Shown here piece by piece: positions 24,510 to 33,679 of a stretch of 64,000 nt of DNA. The position numbers were made by a program, and so were the translations under genes. How positions within the stretch are numbered: the first letter of the stretch is position 1; every line of letters begins with the position of its first letter. The DNA is from Actinopolyspora lacussalsi subsp. righensis (GTDB lineage Bacteria > Actinomycetota > Actinomycetes > Mycobacteriales > Pseudonocardiaceae), in assembly GCF_900116555.1 (NCBI RefSeq), contig NZ_FPAT01000004.1:310001-374000 (forward strand). Reading direction: 5' to 3'. The notes beneath the pieces were generated by a model. That model worked only from the letters and a program-made list of their open reading frames with translations. It was not told the DNA's origin and searched no databases.

Positions 24510-25385
24510 ATGTCCGGACTTCGCGATGGCATTGCCAGGTCGGAGACCTGGCGGGAGGAAGCCGCCAGGGCCCGGCTGCACGACCTCCCGTGCACCGAGC
24601 ACAGCACCGGCAGGCACTACGCGACCGACTCGGCCACCGCCGCCGGGCTGGCCGAGCTGCACGAGGCCATAGCGGAGCTGCTCGCCTCACGGGGACGCTG
24701 GCAGCAGGCCTACCACCACCTGCGGGCCGCACTGGATCTACGGAACAGCGAGCTAACCCCTCCGGTACCGGAACAACTGCGGCACGAGGTGAACTGGCTG
24801 CGGCGCGAACACGCACGCGTCAGGGAGCAGAGTCTGCGCGACACGCTGACGGGCGGTTACAACCGTCGCTATCTGGACGAACGACTCGCGAGCCTGCCGC
24901 AGGAAACCCCCGAGGGGCTCGGTATAGCTCTGGTGGACCTGGACTGGTTCAAGCAGGTGAACGACACCTTCGGACACGTACTCGGAGATCGCGTGTTGCA
25001 GCGTGTCGCCGAATTACTACAAGAAGGACTACCCAATGGGGGATTCTGTGCGCGATACGGCGGCGAGGAATTCGTACTGGTGCTGCCCGGCATCGACGAA
25101 GCGGGGGCGATTTCGCTGTGCGAACGTGCTCGGTCGCGGATAGCGGACTTTCCGTGGAAGCGAGTGGCGCGTGGACTGCTTATAACGGTGAGTATCGGAT
25201 TGACGTACGACGCGACGACCGAGGAAGCCGCCACGTCCGGAACGGAAGAGAAAATCCTCGGCGCGGATGTGTTGCTCTACGCGGCCAAACAATCGGGGCG
25301 AAACGCCGTCGCCTACCGAGAGCACGGTGAAGTCCGCTTGACAGGAATCACCAGGAGACCCGAATCGTCATCACAGGACTACTGA
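24510..25385 (+). CDS. GGDEF-domain diguanylate cyclase
   Basis: A 291-residue protein. Residues 1-110 are helical, with a TPR-like segment (SRGRWQQAYHHLRAALDLRN) and a coiled linker. Residues 120-280 form a GGDEF domain: RDTLTGGYNRRYLDERL, the metal-binding LVDLDWFKQVNDTFGH and the active-site loop RYGGEEFVLVLPG. It should make c-di-GMP from two GTP. No RxxD inhibition site precedes GGEEF, so feedback control may be absent. It is soluble, with no membrane helix. A c-di-GMP effector, the RsiG-type anti-sigma factor, is encoded in this window at 53.6 kb. Confidence 0.9.
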   Translation: MSGLRDGIARSETWREEAARARLHDLPCTEHSTGRHYATDSATAAGLAELHEAIAELLASRGRWQQAYHHLRAALDLRNSELTPPVPEQLRHEVNWLRREHARVREQSLRDTLTGGYNRRYLDERLASLPQETPEGLGIALVDLDWFKQVNDTFGHVLGDRVLQRVAELLQEGLPNGGFCARYGGEEFVLVLPGIDEAGAISLCERARSRIADFPWKRVARGLLITVSIGLTYDATTEEAATSGTEEKILGADVLLYAAKQSGRNAVAYREHGEVRLTGITRRPESSSQDY

Positions 25386-25633
25386 ACGCGATCGACTCGG
25401 ACACGTGGGCGTCAAGAACCAGAGCACTGCCCCGCTTGGACGAACGAAAGCTGTGATTTATCCTACATAACACGGTTGTGTCGTGCACTGATTGTGAAGA
25501 ATCCGGCGCCGCTATCGTCAGTTCGAGCGATCAGCCGTAGCATCTTGGCCGAGTCTGGCGATACAGCTTCGGGGGTGGGGATCGCCAACCGTTCGAATGA
25601 AGACCAATGGCAGCAAGGTGGGAGGGAACGCAG

Positions 25634-28615
25634 GTGCCGGATAATCCCCGTCGAGGCAGTTCGGGGCACCAGAGTTCCCACTCGGAGTGGGCGTATCCCG
25701 AAGACGAAACCGGAAACGACTCCGAAACGGACAGCCGGGCCACTTCGCGCAGGCGCAGAAGGGCTCTCGGGGACGACGGTACGGGCGGTACGCGTGTCGG
25801 AGATTTGCTGTCCAGGCACGGCAAGGGGCAGACCCAGAACACCGGTTCGCACCGAAAGATCGAAGCGGACGAATCGGAATTCGTCCCGCCCGAGGAACAA
25901 TCCGGATCTCAACCCCCCCGGAGCGAGCCGCGGGAGGAATCGCCCGAGCAGCCCACGCACACCACCGAGGCCGTACCGGAAACCCCGCCGCAACACGACA
26001 ACCCGCCCCAGGCTGAAGGACGACGGTCTCGTGGCCGCCGCGCTCGCCGCAGGCGGCAGGAACCGGAACAGGAACAGCCCGGGGCAACCGAGCGGGGCCA
26101 GTCCGAACAGACACAGTGGCAGATCCCCAATGGGGCGGGTTCCCCACCACAACCCGGCGGTGGGATCGGAGCCACCAACACTCCGCCCGCCGAGAGTGAC
26201 GACACGGCGCGGATGACGCCGTTCCTCGGTGCGTCGCGCAGGCCGAACGCCGCCAGGAGCGGTGGCAACACGCAGCAGCCCGCGGAGCAGAGTTCCCCAC
26301 ACACCTCACCCTTGGCTCCCCCCTCGGCGGACCGAGGCACGGGAAACCCGGAGTCGGGAACACCACAACGGCCCGAGGGCGACGCCGGAACCGACACGAG
26401 CGACCGCACCCGCCCGAACCAACCGATCAGCGCGGCGCTGAACCAGCACCGCCGTACTCCGGCTCCACCGCCTCCGCCCCTGGAAACCGGTTCCCGAGAA
26501 AGCGGGCACCAGCAGGTTCCCTCCGAGGAACCCACCGCGCAACAGCCCGCGGTACGCGGCGAGATGCCGCCGCGAGCAGGAGGTTTCCCACCCGAGGAGC
26601 CATCGCCGCAGCCCGCGCGTCGGGAGGGAACCGCCGCCCCGGAATCGAGCGCTCCGTCGGCCGCGGAAGAGATGTTGAACGGCTCGCCCCGGGCCGGGAG
26701 TCCCGCACCGGAAACCACGACACACCACGAGGGCGCGCAGCCGGAGCGGAAGCCCGACACCGCGGTCGGCGGCAGAACCTCCGGTGCGGAGCACGACCCC
26801 GACACCACAGCCATCGCCCCCAAGAACGACTCGTCCGGCACTGCCGACTCCACCACGTCCCACGAGGCCGCCCCGGACGACGACGGGCCAGCGGACGAGC
26901 AGGACGACGACAACGAGGCCAGTGCCGCCATCGACGCGACGCTGGCGAGGTTCTCGGCGGTACACGACGAGCTCGCGGCCGAGGAGGAGAAGCGGCGCAA
27001 GAAGTACGCCTGGCTGTGGGGAAGCCGCAAGGAGCCCGAACCCGGTCAGGACATGCCGTTCGACTTCGCCGAGGACCGCGACGCGAACTCCTCGCGTGTG
27101 GAATGGCGCAAGGGAAAGCAGCGTAGGCGGCTGCGGATGCTGGGACGCGGCGCGGCCGTCGCCGTCGCGGCTCTGGTGTTCGTCACCACGGGGATCGGCT
27201 GGGGCAGCAAGACCTGGTTGGACGCGAGCTTCAACCACATCAACGCGCTCAACGAGAACTCCGATGCCATCCAGGACGCGCACCTGCAGGAGGGGGACCA
27301 GAACTTCCTGCTGATCGGTTCGGACACCCGCAAGGGCGCCGAGGCGTCGGACAACATCGGTACGGTCAAAGGGGTGCCGGGTGCCCGTTCGGATACGACG
27401 ATGATCGCGCACATTCCAGCGGACCGGAGCCGGGTGGTGATCGTGTCGATCCCACGTGACCTGGAGATCGACATTCAGGCCGACACCTGCAGGAAGTGGG
27501 ACTCCGCCACCGGGAAGTACAGCGAAGAGACGGTAGCGGCCCAGCAGAACGTCAAGTTCAACACCGCCTTCGGGACAGGCGGGCCCGCCTGCGTCACCAA
27601 ACAGGTGCAGCAGCTCTCCGGACTCGAGATCAACAGTTTCCTCGGGGTCAACTTCCAGGGGTTCAAATCCATGGTCGACGCGGTGGGTGGTGTGCAGGTC
27701 TGCACCAACAAGCCGATGATCGACCAGGAGCTGGGCACCATCCTCGAAACGGCGGGCACGCACAAGCTCGGCCCGCAGCAGGCGCTGCGCTACGTCAGGG
27801 CGCGCAAGCTCACCAACGACCCCACCTCGGACTACGGGCGGATGGAACGGCAGCAGCTGTTCCTCGGCGCGTTGCTGCGCAAGATGACCTCGGCGAACGT
27901 GCTGCTCAACCCCAGCAAACTCGGGAATCTGGCCAACGCCGTCATCGCCAACACCTTCGGCGACAACGTCAACAGCGACAAGCTGATCTCGCTCGGCAAA
28001 TCGCTGGACGGGCTCGATCCGGAGAAGGTCACCTTCGTGACCATCCCCACCACCGGAATCCAGAACTCACGGGGCAACGAGGTGCTGGTGGAGTCCGAGG
28101 CCCACTCGTTGTTCCGCGCCATCATCGAGGACGTGCCGCTCGACTCCTCGTCCGGACAGCAGAACGGGCAGGCTTCGGAGGGCGCCACGTCGGACACCTC
28201 GCCCATGGCCTTCACCCAGCAGGAGCAGGGGAACAGTTCGGCGAAGCCCGAGCCCTCCGAGGTGAATGTTTCGGTGTTCAACAGCACCGAACGCAGCGGC
28301 CTGGCGGGCAACACCGCCAGTGGTCTGCGTGAGTTCGACTTCGCGGTCGGCAACGTCGGCAACCTGGAGTCCCCGCTCGATCAGACGGTCATCCGGTACT
28401 CGGAGGGCAACAAACAGCGGGCGCAGCTGCTTGCCTCCGCCGTGCCCTCGGCCGAGATCGTGGCCGATTCCTCGGTCGGTGAAACGCTGCGGCTGGAGCT
28501 GGGGACCGACTACGACAACCGGGTTCGCAAGCCGGACAGCGGTGATGTGGATGTTCCGGAGAACCTCTCGACCGTCAACGCGGGTGAGGACAAGTGCGGC
28601 GGTGTCAGCGGCTGA
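25634..28615 (+). CDS. LytR-CpsA-Psr (LCP) family phosphotransferase
   Basis: A very long (993-residue) LCP protein. About residues 1-490 are disordered, rich in Pro, Ser, Gln and acidic residues. One membrane helix follows (AVAVAALVFVTTGIGWG). Then comes the extracellular LCP domain: QNFLLIGSDTRKG, ARSDTTMIAHIP, VVIVSIPRDLEID and LRYVRARKLTNDPTSDYGRMERQQ. The C-terminal LytR_C domain reads VNVSVFNSTERSGLAGNTASGL. LCP enzymes attach polymers such as arabinogalactan or teichoic acid to peptidoglycan. GTG at 25634 has GGGAGG upstream. The disordered N-terminus is much longer than usual for the family. Confidence 0.9.
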   Translation: MPDNPRRGSSGHQSSHSEWAYPEDETGNDSETDSRATSRRRRRALGDDGTGGTRVGDLLSRHGKGQTQNTGSHRKIEADESEFVPPEEQSGSQPPRSEPREESPEQPTHTTEAVPETPPQHDNPPQAEGRRSRGRRARRRRQEPEQEQPGATERGQSEQTQWQIPNGAGSPPQPGGGIGATNTPPAESDDTARMTPFLGASRRPNAARSGGNTQQPAEQSSPHTSPLAPPSADRGTGNPESGTPQRPEGDAGTDTSDRTRPNQPISAALNQHRRTPAPPPPPLETGSRESGHQQVPSEEPTAQQPAVRGEMPPRAGGFPPEEPSPQPARREGTAAPESSAPSAAEEMLNGSPRAGSPAPETTTHHEGAQPERKPDTAVGGRTSGAEHDPDTTAIAPKNDSSGTADSTTSHEAAPDDDGPADEQDDDNEASAAIDATLARFSAVHDELAAEEEKRRKKYAWLWGSRKEPEPGQDMPFDFAEDRDANSSRVEWRKGKQRRRLRMLGRGAAVAVAALVFVTTGIGWGSKTWLDASFNHINALNENSDAIQDAHLQEGDQNFLLIGSDTRKGAEASDNIGTVKGVPGARSDTTMIAHIPADRSRVVIVSIPRDLEIDIQADTCRKWDSATGKYSEETVAAQQNVKFNTAFGTGGPACVTKQVQQLSGLEINSFLGVNFQGFKSMVDAVGGVQVCTNKPMIDQELGTILETAGTHKLGPQQALRYVRARKLTNDPTSDYGRMERQQLFLGALLRKMTSANVLLNPSKLGNLANAVIANTFGDNVNSDKLISLGKSLDGLDPEKVTFVTIPTTGIQNSRGNEVLVESEAHSLFRAIIEDVPLDSSSGQQNGQASEGATSDTSPMAFTQQEQGNSSAKPEPSEVNVSVFNSTERSGLAGNTASGLREFDFAVGNVGNLESPLDQTVIRYSEGNKQRAQLLASAVPSAEIVADSSVGETLRLELGTDYDNRVRKPDSGDVDVPENLSTVNAGEDKCGGVSG

Positions 28616-28724
28616 CCGGAGCGGTCGCCGTCCCCGTGGGTGGCTGCTCGGGATTCGAGGTTCTCACCCGCTGTAATGCCCGAGCACACCCGCACTGGTC
28701 TTTTCGAGTGAGAGCTCAAATCGT

Positions 28725-28746
28725 GTTCACCGCAGGTTAACCGGCG
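28725..28746 (+). promoter_or_regulatory. PHO box upstream of phoU
   Basis: Two 11-bp direct units, GTTCACC-GCAG and GTTAACC-GGCG, match the PhoP-binding direct repeats known from Streptomyces. A weaker third unit (GCTCAAA) precedes them. The site ends 40 bp before the phoU start. Confidence 0.7.
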
Positions 28747-28786
28747 GGAACCCTGCGCAATACCCCCACGAAGTAGGGTAGGGACC

Positions 28787-29443
28787 ATGCGTGAGGTCTA
28801 CCAGGAACAGCTCGACAAGCTCGCCGACGAGCTCGCCGCGATGTCGACCATGGTCGGCAACGCGATGGAGCAGGCAACCACCGCGCTGCTCGGAGCTGAC
28901 CTGTCGCTGGCCGAGCAGGTCATCGACGACGACTTGAAGGTCGACGAGGCGCGGGCACGCTGCGAGGAGCACGCCTTCGGCCTGCTCGCGCTGCAGGCAC
29001 CGGTCGCGGGGGATCTGCGTACCGTGATCTCGACGATCCACGCCGCCGAGAGCCTGGAGCGGATGGGAGATCTCGCGCTGCACGTGGCCAAGGCGGCACG
29101 GCGCAGGCACCCGCAGCCCGTGCTCCCGGAGGACGTGAAGACTTACTTCTCACAGATGGGTCAGGTCGCGGTCAAGCTCGCGAACCGGCTGAACCAGATC
29201 CTGCGCACCCAGGACGTGCAGCAGGCGCGGGATCTCGAAGGCGACGACGACGAGATGGACGACCTGCACCGCCACCTGTTCAGCGTGGTCATGGGCTCCG
29301 AGTGGTCGCACGGCGTGTCGGCGGCGGTGGACATCACCCTGCTGGGCAGGTTCTACGAGCGTTTCGCGGACCACGCGGTCTCGGTGGCACGTCGGATCAT
29401 CTACGTGGTGACGGGAACCATGCCGAGCAGCGACAATTCGTGA
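28787..29443 (+). CDS. phoU: Phosphate-specific transport accessory protein PhoU
   Basis: A 218-residue all-helical protein with the two PhoU repeats (about residues 5-95 and 115-205). The metal-cluster acidic motifs appear as IDDDLKVDEARARCEE in the first repeat and GDDDEMDDLHRHLF in the second. PhoU links the Pst transporter to the sensor PhoR and dampens phosphate uptake in rich conditions. It is separated from pstB by one regulator gene, as well as by two repeats. A PHO box lies just upstream, which suggests induction at low phosphate by PhoP; the phoR-phoP genes are not in this window. Confidence 0.93.
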   Translation: MREVYQEQLDKLADELAAMSTMVGNAMEQATTALLGADLSLAEQVIDDDLKVDEARARCEEHAFGLLALQAPVAGDLRTVISTIHAAESLERMGDLALHVAKAARRRHPQPVLPEDVKTYFSQMGQVAVKLANRLNQILRTQDVQQARDLEGDDDEMDDLHRHLFSVVMGSEWSHGVSAAVDITLLGRFYERFADHAVSVARRIIYVVTGTMPSSDNS

Positions 29444-29613
29444 CCGAATTTCCGGGTAGGCGTCTTTCCCTCACCGGAACGGGCGGGCAAACGGAACGCT
29501 GTTGACGTCTCAGCGTCGTCGATTCCGCACGGCACTCATTCGATCGAATGAACGCTATTATTAGTCGGCGTTGACGACGGCTGTTCGCCGCCGCGGTGTG
29601 CGAGCCTGCCGAC

Positions 29614-30471
29614 GTGAGTAAGAGTCCTACCGTGCACCGCCGACGTCTGGGCAGCGAACTACGCAAGCTGCGTGAGGCAGCGCAACGCACACACCGCGAA
29701 GTCGCGGCTCATCTGGATTGCTCACAGGGGAAGATAAGCCAGATCGAGCTCGGCCGTGTCCCGGTCCGCACCGCGGATGTCCGGCTCATGGCCGAGCTCT
29801 ACGGATCGAGCAGTGAGCAGGTCACCACACTGCTCGAACTCGCCGAGGGCTCCAAGAAACGCGGTTGGTGGCAGGCGTACGCCAGCACCGCGCGTCGCAA
29901 CGGTTTCGACACCTACCTCGGGCTGGAGACCGCCGCCGGAGCGGTGAGCACGTTCGGAGCGGATCCCATCCCCGAATTACTGCAGACCGAGGAGTACTGC
30001 TCGGCACTGCTGGCGACGGAGCGCGAGGCGATAACCGAAGACGAGGTCTCCGAACGGCTGACCATCACGGCGACCCGCCAACAGCGTCTGCTGGGTGAGC
30101 ATTCGCTGGAGCTGTACTCGGTGCTGGACGAGTCCGCGCTGCGGCGCGGTGTGGGAGGCCCTCGGGTGATGCGCGCCCAGCTGGAGCACCTGGTGCTGAT
30201 GAGCTACCGACGCAACGTGACGCTGCGGGTGCTGCCGTTCGGCAGCGGAGCGCATCCGCTGCTCGGTGACCGCGTCACCGCCTTCTCGTTCCGGGAGACG
30301 GGTGACCCGCAGGTGGTGCACGTGGGTGACTCCACGAACTCGCGCTTCTGGGAGAAACCGGCCGAAACCGCTCCGTACCTGGCAGCGTTGGAGCGGGTGT
30401 GCGCGCTGGCGCTGTCGCCCAAGGATTCGACGATGCTGATATCGAGCATCGCGGACGAGCACCGCGAGTGA
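29614..30471 (+). CDS. XRE-family regulator with DUF5753
   Basis: A 285-residue regulator. Residues 8-70 are a Cro/C1 helix-turn-helix (LGSELRKLREAAQRTHREVAAHLDCSQGKISQIELGRV); residues 95-275 are the DUF5753 ligand-like domain, with the signature GLETAAGAVSTFGADPIPELLQTEEYC and the LRVLPFGSGAHPL segment. In actinomycetes these regulators usually neighbour a small DUF397 gene; none is seen here. GTG at 29614 is the likely start, though a GTG six codons earlier is possible. It sits between phoU and the pst genes, but nothing suggests a role in phosphate control. A palindrome and hairpin repeat follow its stop. Confidence 0.85.
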   Translation: MSKSPTVHRRRLGSELRKLREAAQRTHREVAAHLDCSQGKISQIELGRVPVRTADVRLMAELYGSSSEQVTTLLELAEGSKKRGWWQAYASTARRNGFDTYLGLETAAGAVSTFGADPIPELLQTEEYCSALLATEREAITEDEVSERLTITATRQQRLLGEHSLELYSVLDESALRRGVGGPRVMRAQLEHLVLMSYRRNVTLRVLPFGSGAHPLLGDRVTAFSFRETGDPQVVHVGDSTNSRFWEKPAETAPYLAALERVCALALSPKDSTMLISSIADEHRE

Positions 30472-30543
30472 ACCGGAACCCGACTCTCCGGCCGGGAACC
30501 CGGGGGAACTCCGGGAAGCCCGGGCTGCCCCCGCTTCCGGCGG

Positions 30544-30567
30544 CCTCAATTTCTCGCGAAATCGCCG
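30544..30567. repeat. Short palindrome, single copy
   Basis: Copy with one changed arm (CAATTTCTCGCGAAATCG) in the gap between the XRE gene and pstB. A hairpin repeat copy follows about 50 bp downstream in the same orientation. Confidence 0.85.
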
Positions 30568-30612
30568 CGCCCCTTCGCCGCGGGCCGCGCCCCGAGCACC
30601 CTCGCAGTGGGC

Positions 30613-30723
30613 ACCGCCGCGGGTTCTCCGGTGCGGCTCTCGCGAGGACGGCCCCGACGTTGTGTAGATCGCTACCCGATGTCGGGGCACCCGCAGCGAG
30701 AGCCGTGCCGGAGGTTCCGCCAC
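30613..30723 (+). repeat. Nested-hairpin dispersed repeat, copy 3
   Basis: Outer arms are CTCCGGTGCGGCTCTCGC and GCGAGAGCCGTGCCGGAG (paired with two G-U type wobbles). The middle stem is GCCCCGAC/GTCGGGGC and the inner hairpin GTAG-ATCG-CTAC. It lies between the convergent XRE and pstB genes, so it may act as a bidirectional terminator here. Confidence 0.85.
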
Positions 30724-30760
30724 CAGCACCGCCAGACAGACCGACCCGACAGAGTCCCCC

Positions 30761-31537
30761 TCAACCGAAGCGGCCGGAGATGTATCCTTCGGTGGCCTTC
30801 TGACTCGGATTCGAGAAGATCTTCCCGGTCTCGCCGATCTCGACCAACTGGCCGGGCTGCCCCACCTCGGGCAGGTTGAAGAACGCCGTCTGGTCACTCA
30901 CCCGCGCGGCCTGCTGCATGTTGTGCGTGACGATGACGATCGTGTAGTCCTTCTTCAGCTCGGCGATGAGATCCTCGATCGCCAGCGTCGAGATGGGATC
31001 GAGTGCCGAGCAGGGCTCGTCCATCAACAGCACGTCGGGCTGCACCGCGATGGCGCGGGCGATGCACAGCCGCTGCTGCTGGCCACCGGAGAGCCCACCG
31101 CCGGGCTTGTTGAGCCGGTCCTTGACCTCTTCCCAGAGATTGGCCCCACGCAGCGAACGTTCGGTGATCTCCTCGAGGCGCTTCTTGTCCTTGACACCGG
31201 CCAGCTTCAGGCCTGCCACCACGTTGTCCCTGATCGACATCGTGGGGAACGGGTTGGCCCGCTGGAACACCATCCCGATGGTGCGGCGAACCTGGACGGG
31301 GTCGACCCCTGGTGCGTAGACGTTCTCACCGTCGAGCAGCACACTGCCCTCGACCCTGGAACCGGGAATCACCTCGTGCATGCGGTTCAGCGCTCGCAGC
31401 ACGGTGGACTTGCCGCAACCGGAGGGGCCGATGAAGGCGGTGACGCTGCGGGCGTGCACCTGCAGCGTGACGTCCTGCACCGCGTGGAACTTGTTGTAGT
31501 AGAGGTTGAGATCGTTGATGTCGAGACGTTTGGCCAT
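30761..31537 (-). CDS. pstB: Phosphate ABC transporter ATP-binding protein PstB
   Basis: A 258-residue ABC ATPase. Walker A is GPSGCGKST (about residues 33-41), the Q loop QRANPFPTM, the signature [16 protein letters not shown], Walker [14 protein letters not shown] and the switch His in [13 protein letters not shown]. It energises phosphate import through PstC and PstA. Last gene of the pstS-pstC-pstA-pstB operon, on the minus strand. The length is typical for the family. The gene ends close to a repeat element and converges on the XRE regulator gene. Confidence 0.96.
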   Translation of the reverse strand: MAKRLDINDLNLYYNKFHAVQDVTLQVHARSVTAFIGPSGCGKSTVLRALNRMHEVIPGSRVEGSVLLDGENVYAPGVDPVQVRRTIGMVFQRANPFPTMSIRDNVVAGLKLAGVKDKKRLEEITERSLRGANLWEEVKDRLNKPGGGLSGGQQQRLCIARAIAVQPDVLLMDEPCSALDPISTLAIEDLIAELKKDYTIVIVTHNMQQAARVSDQTAFFNLPEVGQPGQLVEIGETGKIFSNPSQKATEGYISGRFG

Positions 31538-31552
31538 GATTCGGCTACCGCC

Positions 31553-32467
31553 CTACCTGGTCTTTACCGCGAACAGTTTGGACAACAGTGTTGCCAGCAG
31601 ATTGATCAGCATGATCAGCAGCACGAGGGTGAGCGCCGCTCCCCACATCCGGTACTCGCCCGCCTCCGTGGACGTCTTGCGCGCCGTGTAGACCGTCAGG
31701 GGCAGCGAGGCCATCGGACCGTCGAACAGGTTGTAATTGATCGCCCTGGAATAACCGACCAGGATGAGCAGGGGCGCGGTCTCGCCCATCACCCTGGCGA
31801 GCCCGAGGATGATGCCGGTGATGATGCCGGAGAACGAGGTCGGCAGCACCACCTTCACGATCGTCTTCCACTTGGGGACGCCCAGGGCGTAGGAAGCCTC
31901 CCGCAGCTCGTCGGGAACGATCGTCAGCATCGTCTCGGTCACCCGCACCACCACCGGCAGCATCAGCAGCACCAGCGAGAGCGAGACCGCGAATCCGCTG
32001 CGGTCGAAACCGAACGTGGTGATCCACAGCGCGTAGATGAACAGCCCTGCCACGATCGAGGGAAGGCCGCTGAGGATGTCCACCATGAAGGTGGTGGTCC
32101 GGGCCAGTTTGGAGTTCCTGCCGTACTCGATGAGGAAGATTCCGACCGTCACGCCGAGCGGAACCGCGATCAGGGCGCAGACGAGTGTCTGCTCCAGGGT
32201 CCCCACCAACGCGTGGTAGATACCGCCACCGGAATCGTTCGGCAGCAACCCGTAGAACGAGTGGTTCCACCAATCCGCGTTGAGCATCGGGGCCAGGCCG
32301 CGCTGCACCAGGGTGAACAGCACCCACAGCAGCGGAATCACCGCGACCAAAAACGCCAGGCCGAACAGCACTGTGGCGGTGTGATTCTTGATCTTGCGCC
32401 CCAGCCCGAGCTGCTGGAAGGCGGGGGCGCTGGCGGGCCGCTCGAGGTCAGCGGTGTCCGTTCTCAT
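31553..32467 (-). CDS. pstA: Phosphate ABC transporter permease PstA
   Basis: A 304-residue inner-membrane permease with six to seven helices. The EAA loop typical of binding-protein-dependent permeases is seen in ELREASYALGVPKWKTIVKVVLPTSFSGIITGIILGLARVMGETAPLL. An extra soluble segment (WWNHSFYGLLPNDSGGGIYHAL) follows the first helix. It forms the channel with PstC. Its start ATG overlaps the pstC stop (ATGA), so the two are translationally coupled, and pstB follows after 15 bp. The order pstS, pstC, pstA, pstB is the standard one. Confidence 0.95.
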   Translation of the reverse strand: MRTDTADLERPASAPAFQQLGLGRKIKNHTATVLFGLAFLVAVIPLLWVLFTLVQRGLAPMLNADWWNHSFYGLLPNDSGGGIYHALVGTLEQTLVCALIAVPLGVTVGIFLIEYGRNSKLARTTTFMVDILSGLPSIVAGLFIYALWITTFGFDRSGFAVSLSLVLLMLPVVVRVTETMLTIVPDELREASYALGVPKWKTIVKVVLPTSFSGIITGIILGLARVMGETAPLLILVGYSRAINYNLFDGPMASLPLTVYTARKTSTEAGEYRMWGAALTLVLLIMLINLLATLLSKLFAVKTR

Positions 32468-33549
32468 TTCTTCCCCTTACCGCTGCCGCTCTCGATCCAG
32501 CGGGCGAGCGCGTTGACGGCGAAGGTGCTGATGAACAGCACCAGCCCGGCCGCGATGTAGGCACCGACGGTGAGGTGGTTGTTGAACTCGGCCGAGCCGA
32601 GCGCGATCCGCGAAGCGAAAGTGGCCCCCGCGTCGAAGATGCTGTAGTGCGGCCCCTCGAAGGTGTAGCTGAGGATGACCGTCAGCGCGACGGTCTCACC
32701 GAGCGCCCTGCCGAGGCCGAGCATGGCTCCGCCGACGAACCCGCTGCGGCCGAACGGCCAGACGGTGGTGCGCACCACTTCCCACTTGGTCGCCCCCAGC
32801 GCCAGGGCTCCCTCGATCTGCGCCGAGGGGGTTCGCTCGAACACCTCGCGCGCGACTCCGGTGATGATCGGAAGGATCATCACCGCCAGCACGATGCCCG
32901 CCGTGAAGACGTTCGAACCGCTGTTGGCGGGCACGTTGCCGTCGGCGAAGATCGGTATCCAACCCAGCGTCCCGTTGATCCAGAGCGCGACGGGTTTGAG
33001 CACCGGCGCCAGCACCAGTGCTCCCCAGAGGCCGTAGATCACGGAGGGGACGGCGGCGAGCAGGTCCACCACGTAGGCGAACGGGCGGGCCAGCACCTTC
33101 GGGGCGTACTGGGTGAGGAACAGCGCGATTCCGCCCGCCACGGGCATCGCGATGATGAGCGCCACCAGCGAGCTCGCGACGGTGATCCAGGCGAGATCGA
33201 CGATGCCGAAGGCCATGTTCTCCGGATCGCCGGTCCGCCACTGCCCCGAGAACAGGAAGTTGGCCTCGTTGGCGTGCAACGCGGGGATGGCCCTGACGAG
33301 CAGGAACAGCCCGATGGCCGCGATGATGGTGACGACGAAGATCCCTGATCCGGTCGCCACGCCCTGGAACAGCCGGTCCCCGAGGCGTACCACCTTCTTC
33401 TTCCCGCCCGGTTGCTCCGGCGGTGTGGGTGGTTCCGGCGACACCGGCTCTTCGGGGCTTCCCACGAGGGTGCTGCCGGCCTCGCCCGGCGGTGTGACTG
33501 CTTCGCCCGGCGGTGCGGACCGCCACTCGGAATTCGTCGACTCGGTCAC
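32464..33549 (-). CDS. pstC: Phosphate ABC transporter permease PstC
   Basis: A 361-residue permease. The first 65 residues are a Pro/Ser/Glu-rich cytoplasmic tail (SPEPPTPPEQPGGKKK), longer than in E. coli. Six to seven helices follow, with the EAA-type loop EGALALGATKWEVVRTTVWPFGRSGFVGGAMLGLGRALGETVALT. Start GTG at 33549 has GAGAGG about 12 bases upstream. It pairs with PstA, whose start overlaps this stop. The gene follows pstS after 130 bp, enough for an internal terminator that would let pstS be made in excess, as is common. Confidence 0.94.
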   Translation of the reverse strand: MTESTNSEWRSAPPGEAVTPPGEAGSTLVGSPEEPVSPEPPTPPEQPGGKKKVVRLGDRLFQGVATGSGIFVVTIIAAIGLFLLVRAIPALHANEANFLFSGQWRTGDPENMAFGIVDLAWITVASSLVALIIAMPVAGGIALFLTQYAPKVLARPFAYVVDLLAAVPSVIYGLWGALVLAPVLKPVALWINGTLGWIPIFADGNVPANSGSNVFTAGIVLAVMILPIITGVAREVFERTPSAQIEGALALGATKWEVVRTTVWPFGRSGFVGGAMLGLGRALGETVALTVILSYTFEGPHYSIFDAGATFASRIALGSAEFNNHLTVGAYIAAGLVLFISTFAVNALARWIESGSGKGKK

Positions 33550-33679
33550 CGTTGTTCGCGACCTCTCAGTTTCCGGATTTCCCGGTCGTACTCGTGTGCC
33601 GTGGCTGCCGCACGGCGCGAGCACGCACTAGCCCGGGAGGACGTCGGGTTGGTGGCGACCTGGCTCGGCACTGCCGGGC

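Noticed and set aside
30923-32560. 545-codon plus-strand open frame
   Set aside because: Antisense to pstB and pstA, rich in His, Gln and Arg, no domain.
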